A stretch of 64,000 nt of DNA from Arthrobacter sp. StoSoilB22 (GCF_019977315.1 NZ_AP024652.1:930001-994000), one strand, 5' to 3'; shown: positions 26,935 through 41,090, counted from the stretch's first letter. The notes: a model not told the origin generated them from the sequence alone. Numbers and translations are program-made.

Positions 26935-27026
26935 CTCTCTCACATCACCACCCTTTTCCAGCGTCCCTCGCTCACATAACGGCCGCTTTCGAGCAACGCT
27001 CTCTCACTCACGTGGGGGAGCGTTGC
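26935..27026. repeat. Degenerate 32-bp-period array 2, merging into a terminator-like hairpin
   Basis: CTCTCTCAC-type motifs have their CAC at 26941, 26973 and 27005, exactly 32 bp apart, directly after the glgB stop. The sequence between motifs has diverged more than in the other two arrays. The last motif lies in a 9-bp stem (GCAACGCTC 26993-27001 with GAGCGTTGC 27018-27026), which may terminate glgB before the rRNA promoter. Confidence 0.7.
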
Positions 27027-27103
27027 TGGTTCCCGGCCGGCTTGCGTTTACGGCCGGATCTACAGGCAAGGGCTCGACGACGGCGGCCCTCACCAAGGCG
27101 GCT

Positions 27104-27133
27104 TTGCCAACCGGGGCCAAGTGTGGGTATAGT
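27104..27133 (+). promoter_or_regulatory. Candidate rrn promoter
   Basis: TTGCCA at 27104-27109 and TATAGT at 27128-27133, separated by 18 bp, form the best sigma-70-type match upstream of the 16S gene. The implied transcript has a leader of about 350 nt. Other rrn promoters may exist further upstream. Confidence 0.5.
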
Positions 27134-27493
27134 TAGTACCCGCGCTGCTCCACTGGTTGAGACCGCAAACTGACAAGAAACCGCAAGGAAAAATCAAGTC
27201 AGTCTTGCCGATTTGACCGTAAGGAATCCAGCCGGTAAGTTTGAAAAGTTGCTCCGGAGCGATCCAGTTGAGGCTGGTGGTACTGCTCTGGAATAGTGAC
27301 CTGTTGTTTGAGAACTCAATAGTGTGCCAAGTTTGTTGATACCGATTGTTTTTTTGATTGGTTGAAATTATGGCTGGATCATTGCGCACCCCCGTGTGTG
27401 GTGGTCTGGTTTTCAGCTGGTTTCGAATTTTGTGCAGCCGTGTTTGCCGTTATTTCCGGTGGGTGTGGTTGTGTCTGTTTGATTTGTTTTACT
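27134..27493 (+). other. rRNA operon leader
   Basis: About 360 nt of transcribed leader with no coding signal. GTTGTTTGAGAACT at 27303-27316 is repeated in the 16S-23S spacer (from about 29419) and is typical of actinobacterial rrn leader antitermination/processing sequences. Confidence 0.6.
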
Positions 27494-32747
<5,254 letters not shown>

Positions 32748-32897
32748 CACAACACACACTGCACGCGTCCACTATGTGGTTCCCGAACAACAACCGTTCG
32801 AACCAGGAACCAACAACTAAATACACAACACCACAGTTGTAACCACAGTCTTCCCACCCCCACCCCAGAACAACCTGGACGGGGGACGGGTAACAGA
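32748..32897 (+). other. 23S-5S spacer with 23S processing-stalk strand
   Basis: A 150-bp C/A-rich spacer. 32764-32793 complements the 16S-23S spacer segment at 29417-29446. No gene is visible. Confidence 0.6.
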
Positions 32898-33015
32898 GTT
32901 ACGGCGGTCATAGCGTGGGGGAAACGCCCGGTCCCATTCCGAACCCGGAAGCTAAGACCCACAGCGCCGATGGTACTGCACCCGGGAGGGTGTGGGAGAG
33001 TAGGACACCGCCGGA
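32898..33015 (+). rRNA. rrf: 5S ribosomal RNA
   Basis: About 118 nt. It begins GTTACGGCGGTCATAGCG and ends near ACACCGCCGGACAAC, so the two ends pair as the terminal helix. The internal CCCATTCCGAACCCGGAAG and GCCGATGGTACTGC blocks are standard 5S landmarks. End positions are within a few bases. Confidence 0.95.
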
Positions 33016-33028
33016 CAACCATTAAGAA

Positions 33029-33063
33029 GAGCCCCAGCCACCGGCTGGGGCCCTTCGACTTTA
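33029..33063 (+). terminator. rRNA operon terminator
   Basis: A perfect 9-bp stem GCCCCAGCC / GGCTGGGGC with a 3-nt loop (33031-33051) lies just after 5S and is followed by CCTTCGACTTT. Confidence 0.85.
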
Positions 33064-33104
33064 ACCCACCTGTGTACCTTCCGCCCCCGGTAGAGTTGGT
33101 GGTC

Positions 33105-33599
33105 ATGGAAAATCTTTTCAGCCATCCAGAGTCGGAGCCCGAACCGTCCCAACAGGCCGGCGATGGCCTTGACCCCCTGATCATTACTGTTGTGGTTCCT
33201 ACCAACGTCTCGCATGCCTTCCAGGGTTTCACCGATCATCCACATCTGTGGTGGCCGCTGGAGCAGGAGAGTGTGTACGGCGAAGGATCTCATGTTGAGT
33301 TCGAAGAGAACTTGATACTGGAGACGGCCGAGGATGGCCGCACATCAGTATGGGGGACTATCGACGATTGGCAGCCTCCACTGTCCTTCCACGCGAGCTG
33401 GTATCCGGCCAGTACGCCCCTGTGGTCCACGGAGATCCGCGTGGTTTTCCGGGCCGTGGAGGAGGGCACTGAAGTCCGGTTGATCCATGACGGCTGGGAG
33501 GGCGCCGAAGACCCTGCGGCCTCACGCACGTCCTACGCCGAGGGGTGGCCCCGTGTATTGGAGCGCTACGTGAGGTTCATGGGCGGAGCAGTTGCCTAG
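33105..33599 (+). CDS. SRPBCC/START-like domain protein
   Basis: 164 residues. After a 25-residue N-terminal stretch the protein has the pattern of the SRPBCC (AHSA1-like) fold: ITVVVPTNVSHAFQGFTDHPHLWWPLE, the edge strand VWGTIDDWQPPLSFHASWYP, and the C-terminal helix EGWPRVLERYVRF. Such proteins bind hydrophobic ligands; the ligand is not predictable here. The ATG at 33105 lacks a strong SD. It overlaps the following acetyltransferase gene by 8 bp, so the two are probably coupled. Confidence 0.75.
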   Translation: MENLFSHPESEPEPSQQAGDGLDPLIITVVVPTNVSHAFQGFTDHPHLWWPLEQESVYGEGSHVEFEENLILETAEDGRTSVWGTIDDWQPPLSFHASWYPASTPLWSTEIRVVFRAVEEGTEVRLIHDGWEGAEDPAASRTSYAEGWPRVLERYVRFMGGAVA

Positions 33600-34113
33600 G
33601 ATCCGCAGGCTCCACGCTAATGACTGGCCGTTGTTGAAGGCTGTCCGCCTGGAGATGCTCACGGATACGCCCATGGCCTACGTGGAGAGCCTGGACGCGG
33701 CCCGCCGGCAAACAGACACCCAGTGGCAGGAGCGTGCTGCCGCGATGTCCGGCGATGCCAGCATCACCCTGGTTGCCGATACAGGCGAAGAGGGCAGCAA
33801 ACTCTGCGGCCTGATGCGTGTGGTGGTCAAGCACCCCCGGATCCCGGAGAAACCGCTGCAGGCCATGCTCATCAGCGTCTATGTGGCACCCGAGCATCGT
33901 GGCCTGGGATTGGCCGACGAACTCCTCCGAGAGGCGTGCCAAGCCGCTGCCGGAGATTTCGCGGCCGAAAGCATGGAGCTTGGGGTGCACGAGGACAACT
34001 CAAGGGCGCTTGCGTTCTACCGGCGCCACGGATTCCAGACTACGGGTGCCAGCCGGCCCTATCCGCAGGACACATCGAAACTGGAGCTCGTGATGGAACG
34101 GCTGCTGCCGTAG
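33592..34113 (+). CDS. GNAT family N-acetyltransferase
   Basis: 173 residues with the GNAT acetyl-CoA site: the beta4 strand MLISVYVAPEHRGLGLADELL (pyrophosphate-binding R/Q-x-x-G-x-A variant) and the beta5 to alpha4 region MELGVHEDNSRALAFYRRHGFQTTG. The target is unknown. It begins with TTG inside the end of the SRPBCC gene. It converges with the LacI gene 7 bp downstream. Confidence 0.85.
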   Translation: MPRIRRLHANDWPLLKAVRLEMLTDTPMAYVESLDAARRQTDTQWQERAAAMSGDASITLVADTGEEGSKLCGLMRVVVKHPRIPEKPLQAMLISVYVAPEHRGLGLADELLREACQAAAGDFAAESMELGVHEDNSRALAFYRRHGFQTTGASRPYPQDTSKLELVMERLLP

Positions 34114-34120
34114 AGGCACC

Positions 34121-35143
34121 TTAGGCGGTGCCGGCCCTCGGCACCGCGGTACTGGTGCGAACCACCAGCTTGGTGGGGTGTTCGGTATCAGCAGGTTCCA
34201 GCACCAACCCGTTGTTGATGGCGCCCAGCAGAGTCCGGACGGCCAATGCTCCCTGGCCCTTGGCATCCTGGTCGATGGTGGTCAGGCCAAGGACATTGCC
34301 AAGATCGTGCCCGTCAATGCCCATGACGGACAGGTCGTCGGGGATGCGCAGGCCGAAGTCCCTTGCGGCGAGGATGGTGCCAATGGCCATTTCATCCGAC
34401 GCCGCAAAGACGGCTGTGGGGCGCTCCGGTGCGCTGGCCAGGAGTTGCCGGGCCGCCGAGTAAGCGCCTTCTATCGTGAAGTCCGCGGATACGATCCATT
34501 CGGGCCTGACCGGGCAGCCGGCGTCGTTCATTGCTTTCTCGAAACCGCTGCGGCGGGTTCCAGGCAGGTGGAAGTCCTGGTCATAGGCCTCATGACCCGT
34601 GATGTGCGCGATCTTGGTATGGCCCAGGCCCAACAGGTGGTTGGTGGCCTTCAGTGCGAGTCCAGAGTCGTCAATCCTGATAGTCGAAGCTCCCGGCAAC
34701 GGTCCGCCGATGCCCACGATGGGCCGGTGGACCGCGTGAAGCTGCTGGATCTCGTCTTCGCTGAGCTCCAAGGACACTGCAATGACTGCGTCCACCCGCT
34801 TGCGTAGCAGGAAGTCGTTGAACACGCTCTGCCGGTGCGCAGGGTTTTCACCGATGTTGTAGAGGGTGAGGTCGTAGCCGGCCTCAAGCAACGCCGCGGA
34901 GGCGCCCTCGATCACCGCTGAGAAGAACCAGCGGTGGACTGAGGGCACCACCAGACCGACGTTGTGCGTGCGCCCGGAAGCCAGGCTTGACGCATGATAG
35001 GACAGCACGAATCCCAATTCGGCAGCGGCGGAGCGGGCACGTTCCCGGCTGCTGGGGGATACGTTGCCCTTTCCGCTCAGCGCCCGTGAGACCGTGGCAA
35101 CGGACAGCCCTGCTCGCTCGGCTACGTCCTTGATGCCGGTCAT
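34121..35143 (-). CDS. LacI-family transcriptional regulator (maltodextrin regulon)
   Basis: 340 residues. The N-terminal helix-turn-helix and hinge read IKDVAERAGLSVATVSRALSGKGNVS, followed by a periplasmic-binding-protein-like effector domain beginning VGLVVPSVHRWFFSAVIEGA and containing AVFAASDEMAIGTI and SVMGIDGHDLG. It lies 20 bp downstream of the alpha-glucosidase on the same strand, and both are divergent from a maltodextrin ABC operon. Two LacI-type palindromes in that divergent region (36940-36953, 37027-37040) are the likely operators, making this a MalR-type repressor. The inducer is inferred to be a maltodextrin or related sugar. Confidence 0.9.
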   Translation of the reverse strand: MTGIKDVAERAGLSVATVSRALSGKGNVSPSSRERARSAAAELGFVLSYHASSLASGRTHNVGLVVPSVHRWFFSAVIEGASAALLEAGYDLTLYNIGENPAHRQSVFNDFLLRKRVDAVIAVSLELSEDEIQQLHAVHRPIVGIGGPLPGASTIRIDDSGLALKATNHLLGLGHTKIAHITGHEAYDQDFHLPGTRRSGFEKAMNDAGCPVRPEWIVSADFTIEGAYSAARQLLASAPERPTAVFAASDEMAIGTILAARDFGLRIPDDLSVMGIDGHDLGNVLGLTTIDQDAKGQGALAVRTLLGAINNGLVLEPADTEHPTKLVVRTSTAVPRAGTA

Positions 35144-35163
35144 GCTGCTCCTCGGTGGAAAAG

Positions 35164-36909
35164 TTAGCTGGCTGTTAGCCAGATTGTCTCCCCCGAGCCT
35201 AGTAGATCAGCAGCCAGTAGATCAGCGCCGGCTTCCACCGCGGAACTCCGCAGGATGGTTTCGCCTGCGGGGAGCGGCATTGCCTCGGCTCCGACGTTCA
35301 TCATCACCAGGGTGTTGCCGTTGAGGTAGGCCAGCGAGGTCTCGCTGCAGTAGTCCTCCACCCAGGCCAGGGATCCCTCGCCGAGGCGGTGCGTGGTGCG
35401 GAGCTCGAGCATCCGCCGGTACAGGTTAAGGTGCGACGCCGGATCCGCCTCTTGCTTGTCCCTGGCCAGGGCGGGCCAGGACTCGGGCTGGGGCAGCCAG
35501 GGGTCCAGGCCGCTGCCGAACCCGGAGTGGGGTTCGGACGAACGCCAGGGGAGCGGAACGCGGCAGCCGTCACGGCCGATGCGGGCTCCGCCGGTACGGG
35601 CGAACGTTGGATCCTGGCGCATGCTGCCGGGAATGCTGGAGGAATCCGGGAGGCCGAGCTCTTCGCCTTGGTAGAGGTAGGCGCCACCGGGGAGGCCCAA
35701 CATGAACATGGTGGCCGCGGCAGCCCGTCGTCGTCCGAGTTCTTCGTTGGGTTGCACGTCGTCGGGGCCGATGCCGTCGCCGTCGCGGGGTCCTGGTCCG
35801 TCGTAGCCGAAGCGTGAAACGTGCCGGACAACGTCGTGGTTGGACAGCACCCAGGTGCTCGGGGCCCCCACGGCGTCCAGGGAGATCAGGGAGTCGGTGA
35901 TGATGTGGCGCAGGCGATTCACGTCCAGTCCTGCGTGCAGGTAGGGGAAGTTGAAGGCCTGGTGCATTTCATCGGCTCGAACCCACTGGGCCAGCCGGGG
36001 CAGCGGGTCCACGTTGGCTTCCGCGCAGAGGATGCGGTCCGGTCCGTATTCTTCCAGGATGGAGCGCCAGCGGCGGTAGATATCGTGGAGGGCGGGCTGG
36101 CCGAACATGGGTGCGTCGTGTCCCGGGAAGCCTTCGGAGCTGTTGCCGTCTGCGCGTCCACCCCAGTCAGGGAGTCCGGCTGCCTTGACCAGCGCGTGGG
36201 CGACGTCCACCCGGAAGCCGGAGATGCCGCGGTCCAGCCAGAAGCGGAGGACGCGTTCAAACTCGGCATGGACGGCCGGGTTGTCCCAGTTGAAGTCCGG
36301 CTGCGAGGAATCGAAGAGGTGGAGGAACCATTGGCCGGGGTTGCCGCTCGGCTCCATGACGCGCGTCCATGCCGGGCCACCGAAGTGCGATTGCCAGTTG
36401 TTGGGAGGCTCATTGCCGTCGGGGCCCAGGCCATCGCGGAAGATGAACATATCCCGCTCCGGACTGTTGGCGCCGGCGGCAAGCGCGGCCTGGAAGGCGA
36501 CGTGCTGCTCGGAACAGTGATTGGGGACGAGGTCCGCGATGACGCGCAAGTTGAGCCTGTTGGCCTCTGCGATGAGGGCATCGAAGTCGGTCAGGGTGCC
36601 GAAGAGGGGATCGACGTCGCAGTAGTCGCTGACGTCGTATCCGGCGTCCCGCTGAGGTGAGCGGTAGAAGGGCGACAACCACACGGCGTCGACGCCCAAC
36701 GTCGCCAACTGCGGCAGTTCGGCGGTGATACCCGCCAAGTCTCCTACGCCGTCGCCATTGAGGTCGCGGAAGGACCGCGGATAAATCTGGTAGATCACAG
36801 CGGACCGCCACCATCCGTGCGCCTTCGAAGCGTGGTGGACGGGGGTCACGTGCGTGAAAGCTGCAGTGGGCTCGTGGGTCGCAACCGAGAGCAATGAATC
36901 AACGGACAT
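35164..36909 (-). CDS. Alpha-glucosidase / oligo-1,6-glucosidase family enzyme (GH13)
   Basis: 581 residues, cytosolic. GH13 signatures include WWRSAVIYQIYPRSFRDLNG, DAVWLSPFYRSPQRDAGYD, the nucleophile in GFRVDVAHALVK, the acid in ILCAEANVDP and the transition-state Asp in VLSNHDVVRH. Family members release glucose from the ends of malto- or isomalto-oligosaccharides; the bond preference is uncertain. The ATG at 36909 lies 7 nt from a TACGAT -10 box, so the mRNA is probably leaderless. Co-transcribed with the LacI gene. Confidence 0.9.
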   Translation of the reverse strand: MSVDSLLSVATHEPTAAFTHVTPVHHASKAHGWWRSAVIYQIYPRSFRDLNGDGVGDLAGITAELPQLATLGVDAVWLSPFYRSPQRDAGYDVSDYCDVDPLFGTLTDFDALIAEANRLNLRVIADLVPNHCSEQHVAFQAALAAGANSPERDMFIFRDGLGPDGNEPPNNWQSHFGGPAWTRVMEPSGNPGQWFLHLFDSSQPDFNWDNPAVHAEFERVLRFWLDRGISGFRVDVAHALVKAAGLPDWGGRADGNSSEGFPGHDAPMFGQPALHDIYRRWRSILEEYGPDRILCAEANVDPLPRLAQWVRADEMHQAFNFPYLHAGLDVNRLRHIITDSLISLDAVGAPSTWVLSNHDVVRHVSRFGYDGPGPRDGDGIGPDDVQPNEELGRRRAAAATMFMLGLPGGAYLYQGEELGLPDSSSIPGSMRQDPTFARTGGARIGRDGCRVPLPWRSSEPHSGFGSGLDPWLPQPESWPALARDKQEADPASHLNLYRRMLELRTTHRLGEGSLAWVEDYCSETSLAYLNGNTLVMMNVGAEAMPLPAGETILRSSAVEAGADLLAADLLGSGETIWLTAS

Positions 36910-36915
36910 GAACAC

Positions 36916-36953
36916 ATCGTAGAAGAGAATTTTCAAAATTGTAAACGCTTCCA
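36916..36953 (-). promoter_or_regulatory. Alpha-glucosidase promoter with overlapping LacI-type operator O1
   Basis: On the minus strand TTTACA (36945-36940) and TACGAT (36921-36916) are separated by 18 bp. Six bases after the -10 is the A of the ATG at 36909. The operator-like TGGAAGCGTTTACA (36953-36940) covers the -35, a classical repressor position. Confidence 0.6.
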
Positions 36954-37026
36954 GCCCTAAGGGTGCTGTCTTTGAGTGATTTACAAGGTGGGGTCTTTTC
37001 AATTCCGCGTATGTACCTGTAGTGTG

Positions 37027-37040
37027 TGGAAGCGCTTGCA
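37027..37040. promoter_or_regulatory. LacI-type operator O2 upstream of the maltodextrin ABC operon
   Basis: TGGAAGCGCTTGCA is palindromic except at one symmetric pair and shares the TGGAAGCG half-site with O1. It lies 80 bp before the binding-protein start, so it probably covers the plus-strand promoter or early transcript. Confidence 0.65.
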
Positions 37041-37119
37041 GTCTGTGAGCAAAGTCACCGGCGATGCGATGGGTTTAGAGCCCTTGCCGTCGAAGCAAAG
37101 AAGAACGAAAGGGACACCA

Positions 37120-38418
37120 ATGAAGGTGCACACTACCCTCGAGACTCAAACAACCCGGCGTGTTTTCGCCGCCGGGGCGATCTCCGTGGCCGCTGCCCTG
37201 GCACTGACCGCCTGCGGTGGAAGCGCCTCCACTACGCCCAGCTCGGATGCTGCAAAGCCGGACCTCAAGGCTGCCGGAGCCGGTGTCATCACCATGTGGG
37301 TTGACGCCGAGCGCTCTCCGGCGCTGAAGGACATCACGGAGAAGTTCAAGTCCGATACCGGCATCGAAGTGAAGCTTGTGGTCAAGGATTTCGCCGCCGT
37401 GCGCGACGACTTCATCACCCAGGTACCCACCGGCCAAGGGCCGGACTTGATTGTTGGACCCCATGACTGGATTGGAAAGTTTGTCCAGAACGGTGTGATT
37501 GCCCCCGTTGAGCTGGGCGACAAAGCGGCACAGTTCCAGGACTCCTCCATCAAGGCCATGACCTACAACGGCGCCGTCTATGGTATCCCGTACGCCATCG
37601 AGAACATCGCCTTGCTTCGCAACACCAGCATCGTGGACAGCAAAGCCGCCACGCTGGACGAAGTAGTGGCCAACGGCAAGAAAGCCGTTGCGGACGGCAA
37701 AGCCGCATTCCCGTTCCTGGTGGGCATGGATCCGAAACAGGGCGATCCCTACCACCTGTATCCGCTGCAGTCCTCCATGGGCTCACAGGTCTTCGGCAAG
37801 AGTGCCGACGGCGGATATGACGCAAAGCAGCTCCTCATCGGTGACGCTGCCGGCGTCGAATTCGCCAAGAAGCTGGCCTCCTGGGGTGATGCCGGCGAGA
37901 AGATTATCAACTCCAACATCACCAATGACATTGCCAAGGAGAAGTTCCTGGCCGGAGAATCCCCGTATTTCCTGACAGGCCCGTGGAACGTTCCGGACGT
38001 CCAGAAGAAGGGCATCAAGTTGGCCGTGGATGAACTGCCCACTGCCGGCGGCGAGCCTGCCCAGCCGTTCATCGGTGTCAACGGCTTCTTCATCAGCGCC
38101 AAGAGCGTCAACGCCTTGGCCACCAATGAGTTCGTCACCAACTACCTCACCTCCGAGTCGGCACAGGATTCCATGTATGCGGCAGGCGGACGCCCGCCGG
38201 CATTGAAGGCCTCCTTCGAGAAGGCCGCCAGCGATCCCGTTGTGGAGGCGTTCGGAAAGATCGGTGCCACGGGCGTCCCCATGCCGGCCATCCCTGAAAT
38301 GAGTGTGGTGTGGGCTGACTGGGGCGCCACCGAGTTGGCCATCATCAAGGGCCAGGGAGATCCGGCTGAGGCTTGGACCAAGATGGCCGACAGCATCAAG
38401 TCCAAGATCGGCGGCTAG
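37120..38418 (+). CDS. Maltose/maltodextrin ABC transporter substrate-binding lipoprotein
   Basis: 432 residues. The signal peptide contains a twin-arginine-like TTRRVFAAGA and ends in a lipobox LALTACGG at about residue 33. The mature protein is a cluster B (MalE-like) binding protein: ITMWVDAERSPALKDITEKF, GPDLIVGPHDWIGKFVQNG, YGIPYAIENIALLRN and YFLTGPWNVPDVQK. Anchored outside the membrane to deliver maltodextrins to the two permeases downstream. The ATG at 37120 follows GAAAGGGAC. An intercistronic hairpin after it may raise its mRNA level. Confidence 0.93.
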   Translation: MKVHTTLETQTTRRVFAAGAISVAAALALTACGGSASTTPSSDAAKPDLKAAGAGVITMWVDAERSPALKDITEKFKSDTGIEVKLVVKDFAAVRDDFITQVPTGQGPDLIVGPHDWIGKFVQNGVIAPVELGDKAAQFQDSSIKAMTYNGAVYGIPYAIENIALLRNTSIVDSKAATLDEVVANGKKAVADGKAAFPFLVGMDPKQGDPYHLYPLQSSMGSQVFGKSADGGYDAKQLLIGDAAGVEFAKKLASWGDAGEKIINSNITNDIAKEKFLAGESPYFLTGPWNVPDVQKKGIKLAVDELPTAGGEPAQPFIGVNGFFISAKSVNALATNEFVTNYLTSESAQDSMYAAGGRPPALKASFEKAASDPVVEAFGKIGATGVPMPAIPEMSVVWADWGATELAIIKGQGDPAEAWTKMADSIKSKIGG

Positions 38419-38451
38419 CACCACAACCGGATAACTCCACCGGTCTGCCCC

Positions 38452-38480
38452 GGGCCGGGCGGCAATCCACCGCCCGGCCC
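38452..38480 (+). terminator. Intercistronic hairpin between binding-protein and permease genes
   Basis: A perfect 11-bp stem GGGCCGGGCGG / CCGCCCGGCCC with a 7-nt loop and no T-run. In ABC operons such hairpins often stabilise the upstream binding-protein mRNA and reduce readthrough into the permeases. Confidence 0.7.
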
Positions 38481-38515
38481 TGCCTGTCGCCAACCGCTTC
38501 ACTCAAGGATCCACA

Positions 38516-40156
38516 ATGCCAAAACCAGATCTCCGCGAACTGCCAGCAACCCAAGGCCAACCGAGCCCGGAACAGTCCGTCGGCAGCGGCGCCCGCCCCA
38601 CAGCCAAGCCCGTACGCCACCCGGATTCCCTCAAGGGCACCATCCTCAAGGTTGTCCTGCTGGGACTTGTGGACGCTTTTGCGGTGTACATCCTGATGAT
38701 GCTGTTCCTCAGCCAGTCGTGGCCCGCGTTGGCGGTATCCTCACTGGTGGTTCTGGCCATCAACTGGATCTACCTCCGTAAGGGTGGGCTACCGGCCAAG
38801 TACCTGGCTCCAGGGGTACTGTTCCTGCTGGTGTTCCAGGTCCTGGTGGTGGTGTTCAGCGGTTACATCGCCTTCACCAACTACGGCGATGGGCACAACA
38901 GCACCAAGGAAGATGCCATTTCGGCCATCCAGATGACAGCCCAGAAGCGCGTCCCGGACTCGCCTGCTTACAAGGCGTCCGTGCTCACCAAGGGCAGTGA
39001 TTTCTACCTGCTGTTCACGGATCCCTCTGGCAAGGCACAACTCGGCAGCAGTGAGGATCCGCTCACCGAGGTCCCGGAAGCCGGCAAAGACTCGACAGGC
39101 AAGGCCACCTCCCTGGCGGGTTACCAGACGCTGAAGTTCCAGGAGATCGTGGCCAATCAGCAGGAAATTCTTAAGATCACAGTCCCGGTTTCGGACGATC
39201 CCGCCGATGGAACGCTCCGCACTGCGGACGGCAGCACGGCCTACCAGTTCAAGCCGGCACTGAACTATGACGCCGCCACGGATACCTTCACGGACACCGA
39301 TACCGGCTCCCAATACCGCGACAACGGCAAGGGCGCTTTCGCGGACGCCAACGGGGAGACCCTGGCCACCGGCTGGAAGATCGATGTTGGCATGGACAAC
39401 TTCGTGCGGGCCTTCACGGATCCCAGCCTGCGCGGGCCACTCCTGGGTGTGATCCTTTGGACGTTCACCTTCTCCATCGCATCCGTTGCCCTGACCTTTG
39501 TGATGGGCCTCTTCCTGGCCATCACCTTCAACCGTGAGGACCTTCGCGGCAAGAAGGCGTACCGGATCCTGATGATCCTGCCCTATGCGTTCCCCGCTTT
39601 CCTGTCCGGCCTGGTGTGGTCCGGCATCCTCAACCCCGAGTTCGGCTGGCTCAACCAAACACTCTTGGGCGGCGCGAACATCGGGTGGCTTACGGACCCT
39701 GTCCTGGCCAAGATCAGCGTGCTGGTGGTCAATGTGTGGCTTGGCTTCCCGTACATGTTCCTGGTCTGCACGGGCGCCTTGCAATCGCTGCCGTCTGAAA
39801 TCGACGAGGCCGCCCGCATGGATGGTGCCTCGGCCTGGCGGGTGTTCCGGTCCATCAAGTTGCCGCTGCTCCTGGTGTCCGTGGCGCCGCTGCTGATCTC
39901 CTCCTTTGCCTTCAACTTCAACAACTTCAACGTCATCTACATGCTCACCGGTGGTGGGCCGCGCTTCGCGGACACTGATCGCGATATCGGATCCACCGAC
40001 ATCCTGATCACGCTGGTGTACAAGGTGGCGTTCGGCCAAGGCACAGGGCGCGACTACGGACTGGCCAGCGCGCTGGCCATCATCATTTTCATCATCGTGG
40101 CCACTATCTCGGCCATCAGCTTCAAACAGACCAAAGCACTCGAGGACGTGAACTGA
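38516..40156 (+). CDS. Maltodextrin ABC transporter permease, MalF type
   Basis: 546 residues. Early membrane segments (about 42-110) are followed by a large extracytoplasmic insertion (about 130-285) comparable to the P2 domain of MalF, then the core permease. The EAA loop that contacts the ATPase reads EIDEAARMDGASAWRVFRSI at about residues 428-447. The stop overlaps the next start (TGATG), so the two permeases are coupled. No ATPase gene is in this operon. Confidence 0.92.
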   Translation: MPKPDLRELPATQGQPSPEQSVGSGARPTAKPVRHPDSLKGTILKVVLLGLVDAFAVYILMMLFLSQSWPALAVSSLVVLAINWIYLRKGGLPAKYLAPGVLFLLVFQVLVVVFSGYIAFTNYGDGHNSTKEDAISAIQMTAQKRVPDSPAYKASVLTKGSDFYLLFTDPSGKAQLGSSEDPLTEVPEAGKDSTGKATSLAGYQTLKFQEIVANQQEILKITVPVSDDPADGTLRTADGSTAYQFKPALNYDAATDTFTDTDTGSQYRDNGKGAFADANGETLATGWKIDVGMDNFVRAFTDPSLRGPLLGVILWTFTFSIASVALTFVMGLFLAITFNREDLRGKKAYRILMILPYAFPAFLSGLVWSGILNPEFGWLNQTLLGGANIGWLTDPVLAKISVLVVNVWLGFPYMFLVCTGALQSLPSEIDEAARMDGASAWRVFRSIKLPLLLVSVAPLLISSFAFNFNNFNVIYMLTGGGPRFADTDRDIGSTDILITLVYKVAFGQGTGRDYGLASALAIIIFIIVATISAISFKQTKALEDVN

Positions 40157-41088
40157 TGAGCGTACGCACACTGGCCGACACCAAGGAAACAGCGCTCGAC
40201 GGCGGCCCATCGCCGCTGGCGCCTGCACGCCGTCCGTTCGGGGTCTGGTTTAAGGACAAAGGCTGGCGGCATGTGGTGGGCATCGTCACCACGATCTTCG
40301 CCGTGTTCCCGCTCCTGTATGTTCTATCCGCTGCCTTGGATTCCAACGGCACCCTGGTGGGTTCCAACGGACTCTTCTCCAGGTTCGATACCGGCAACTT
40401 CGTGGCACTCTTCAGCGATCCCACCAGACCTTTCGGCCGTTGGTTCGTGAACACCTTGGTGGTTGGTACGGTAACGTCCGCCGCCACCGTTTTCCTCGGC
40501 GCCATGGCCGCGTACGCGTTCTCCCGCATGCGTTTCAAAGGCCGACGGATGGGACTGTTGACCCTCCTCTTACTGCAGATGTTCCCGCAACTGTTGGCCG
40601 TCGTCGCGATTTTCCTGCTCCTGAGTGGCATCTCGCAAGTAATCCCCGCCCTGGGGCTGGGCAGCCAGCTGGGCCTGATCATGGTGTACCTCGGCGGCGC
40701 GCTGGGCGTGAACACGTACCTGATGTACGGGTTCTTCAACACGGTCCCGCAGTCCTTGGACGAAGCGGCGAAGATCGACGGTGCCAGCCACGTCCAGATC
40801 TTCTTCGGCATCATCCTGCGGCTGGTCACCCCCATCCTGGCTGTTGTGGGTCTCTTGGCGTTCATAGGCATCTCCAGCGAGTTCGTCATCGCCAGCGTTG
40901 TCCTGACCGATCCTGACAGCCAGACACTCGCCGTCGGGCTCTACTCCTATGTGGCCCAGCAGCGCTCCGAAAACTGGGGCGTCTTCGCAGCCGGCGCCGT
41001 CATCGCGGCCATCCCTGTCATGGCCTTGTTCCTCTTCCTGCAGAAGTACATCGTCAGCGGCCTCACCGCCGGCTCAGTGAAAGGCTGA
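40156..41088 (+). CDS. Maltodextrin ABC transporter permease, MalG type
   Basis: 310 residues, six membrane segments. The EAA loop is SLDEAAKIDGASHVQIFFGI at about 200-220, and the C-terminus ends FLFLQKYIVSGLTAGSVKG, the usual MalG ending that reaches towards the ATPase. Partner of the MalF-type permease and the binding lipoprotein. Confidence 0.93.
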   Translation: MSVRTLADTKETALDGGPSPLAPARRPFGVWFKDKGWRHVVGIVTTIFAVFPLLYVLSAALDSNGTLVGSNGLFSRFDTGNFVALFSDPTRPFGRWFVNTLVVGTVTSAATVFLGAMAAYAFSRMRFKGRRMGLLTLLLLQMFPQLLAVVAIFLLLSGISQVIPALGLGSQLGLIMVYLGGALGVNTYLMYGFFNTVPQSLDEAAKIDGASHVQIFFGIILRLVTPILAVVGLLAFIGISSEFVIASVVLTDPDSQTLAVGLYSYVAQQRSENWGVFAAGAVIAAIPVMALFLFLQKYIVSGLTAGSVKG

Positions 41089-41090
41089 CC

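Noticed and set aside
38789..40228. 479-codon minus-strand frame opposite the MalF-type gene
   Set aside because: No domain recognisable; the plus-strand frame has membrane segments and an EAA loop.
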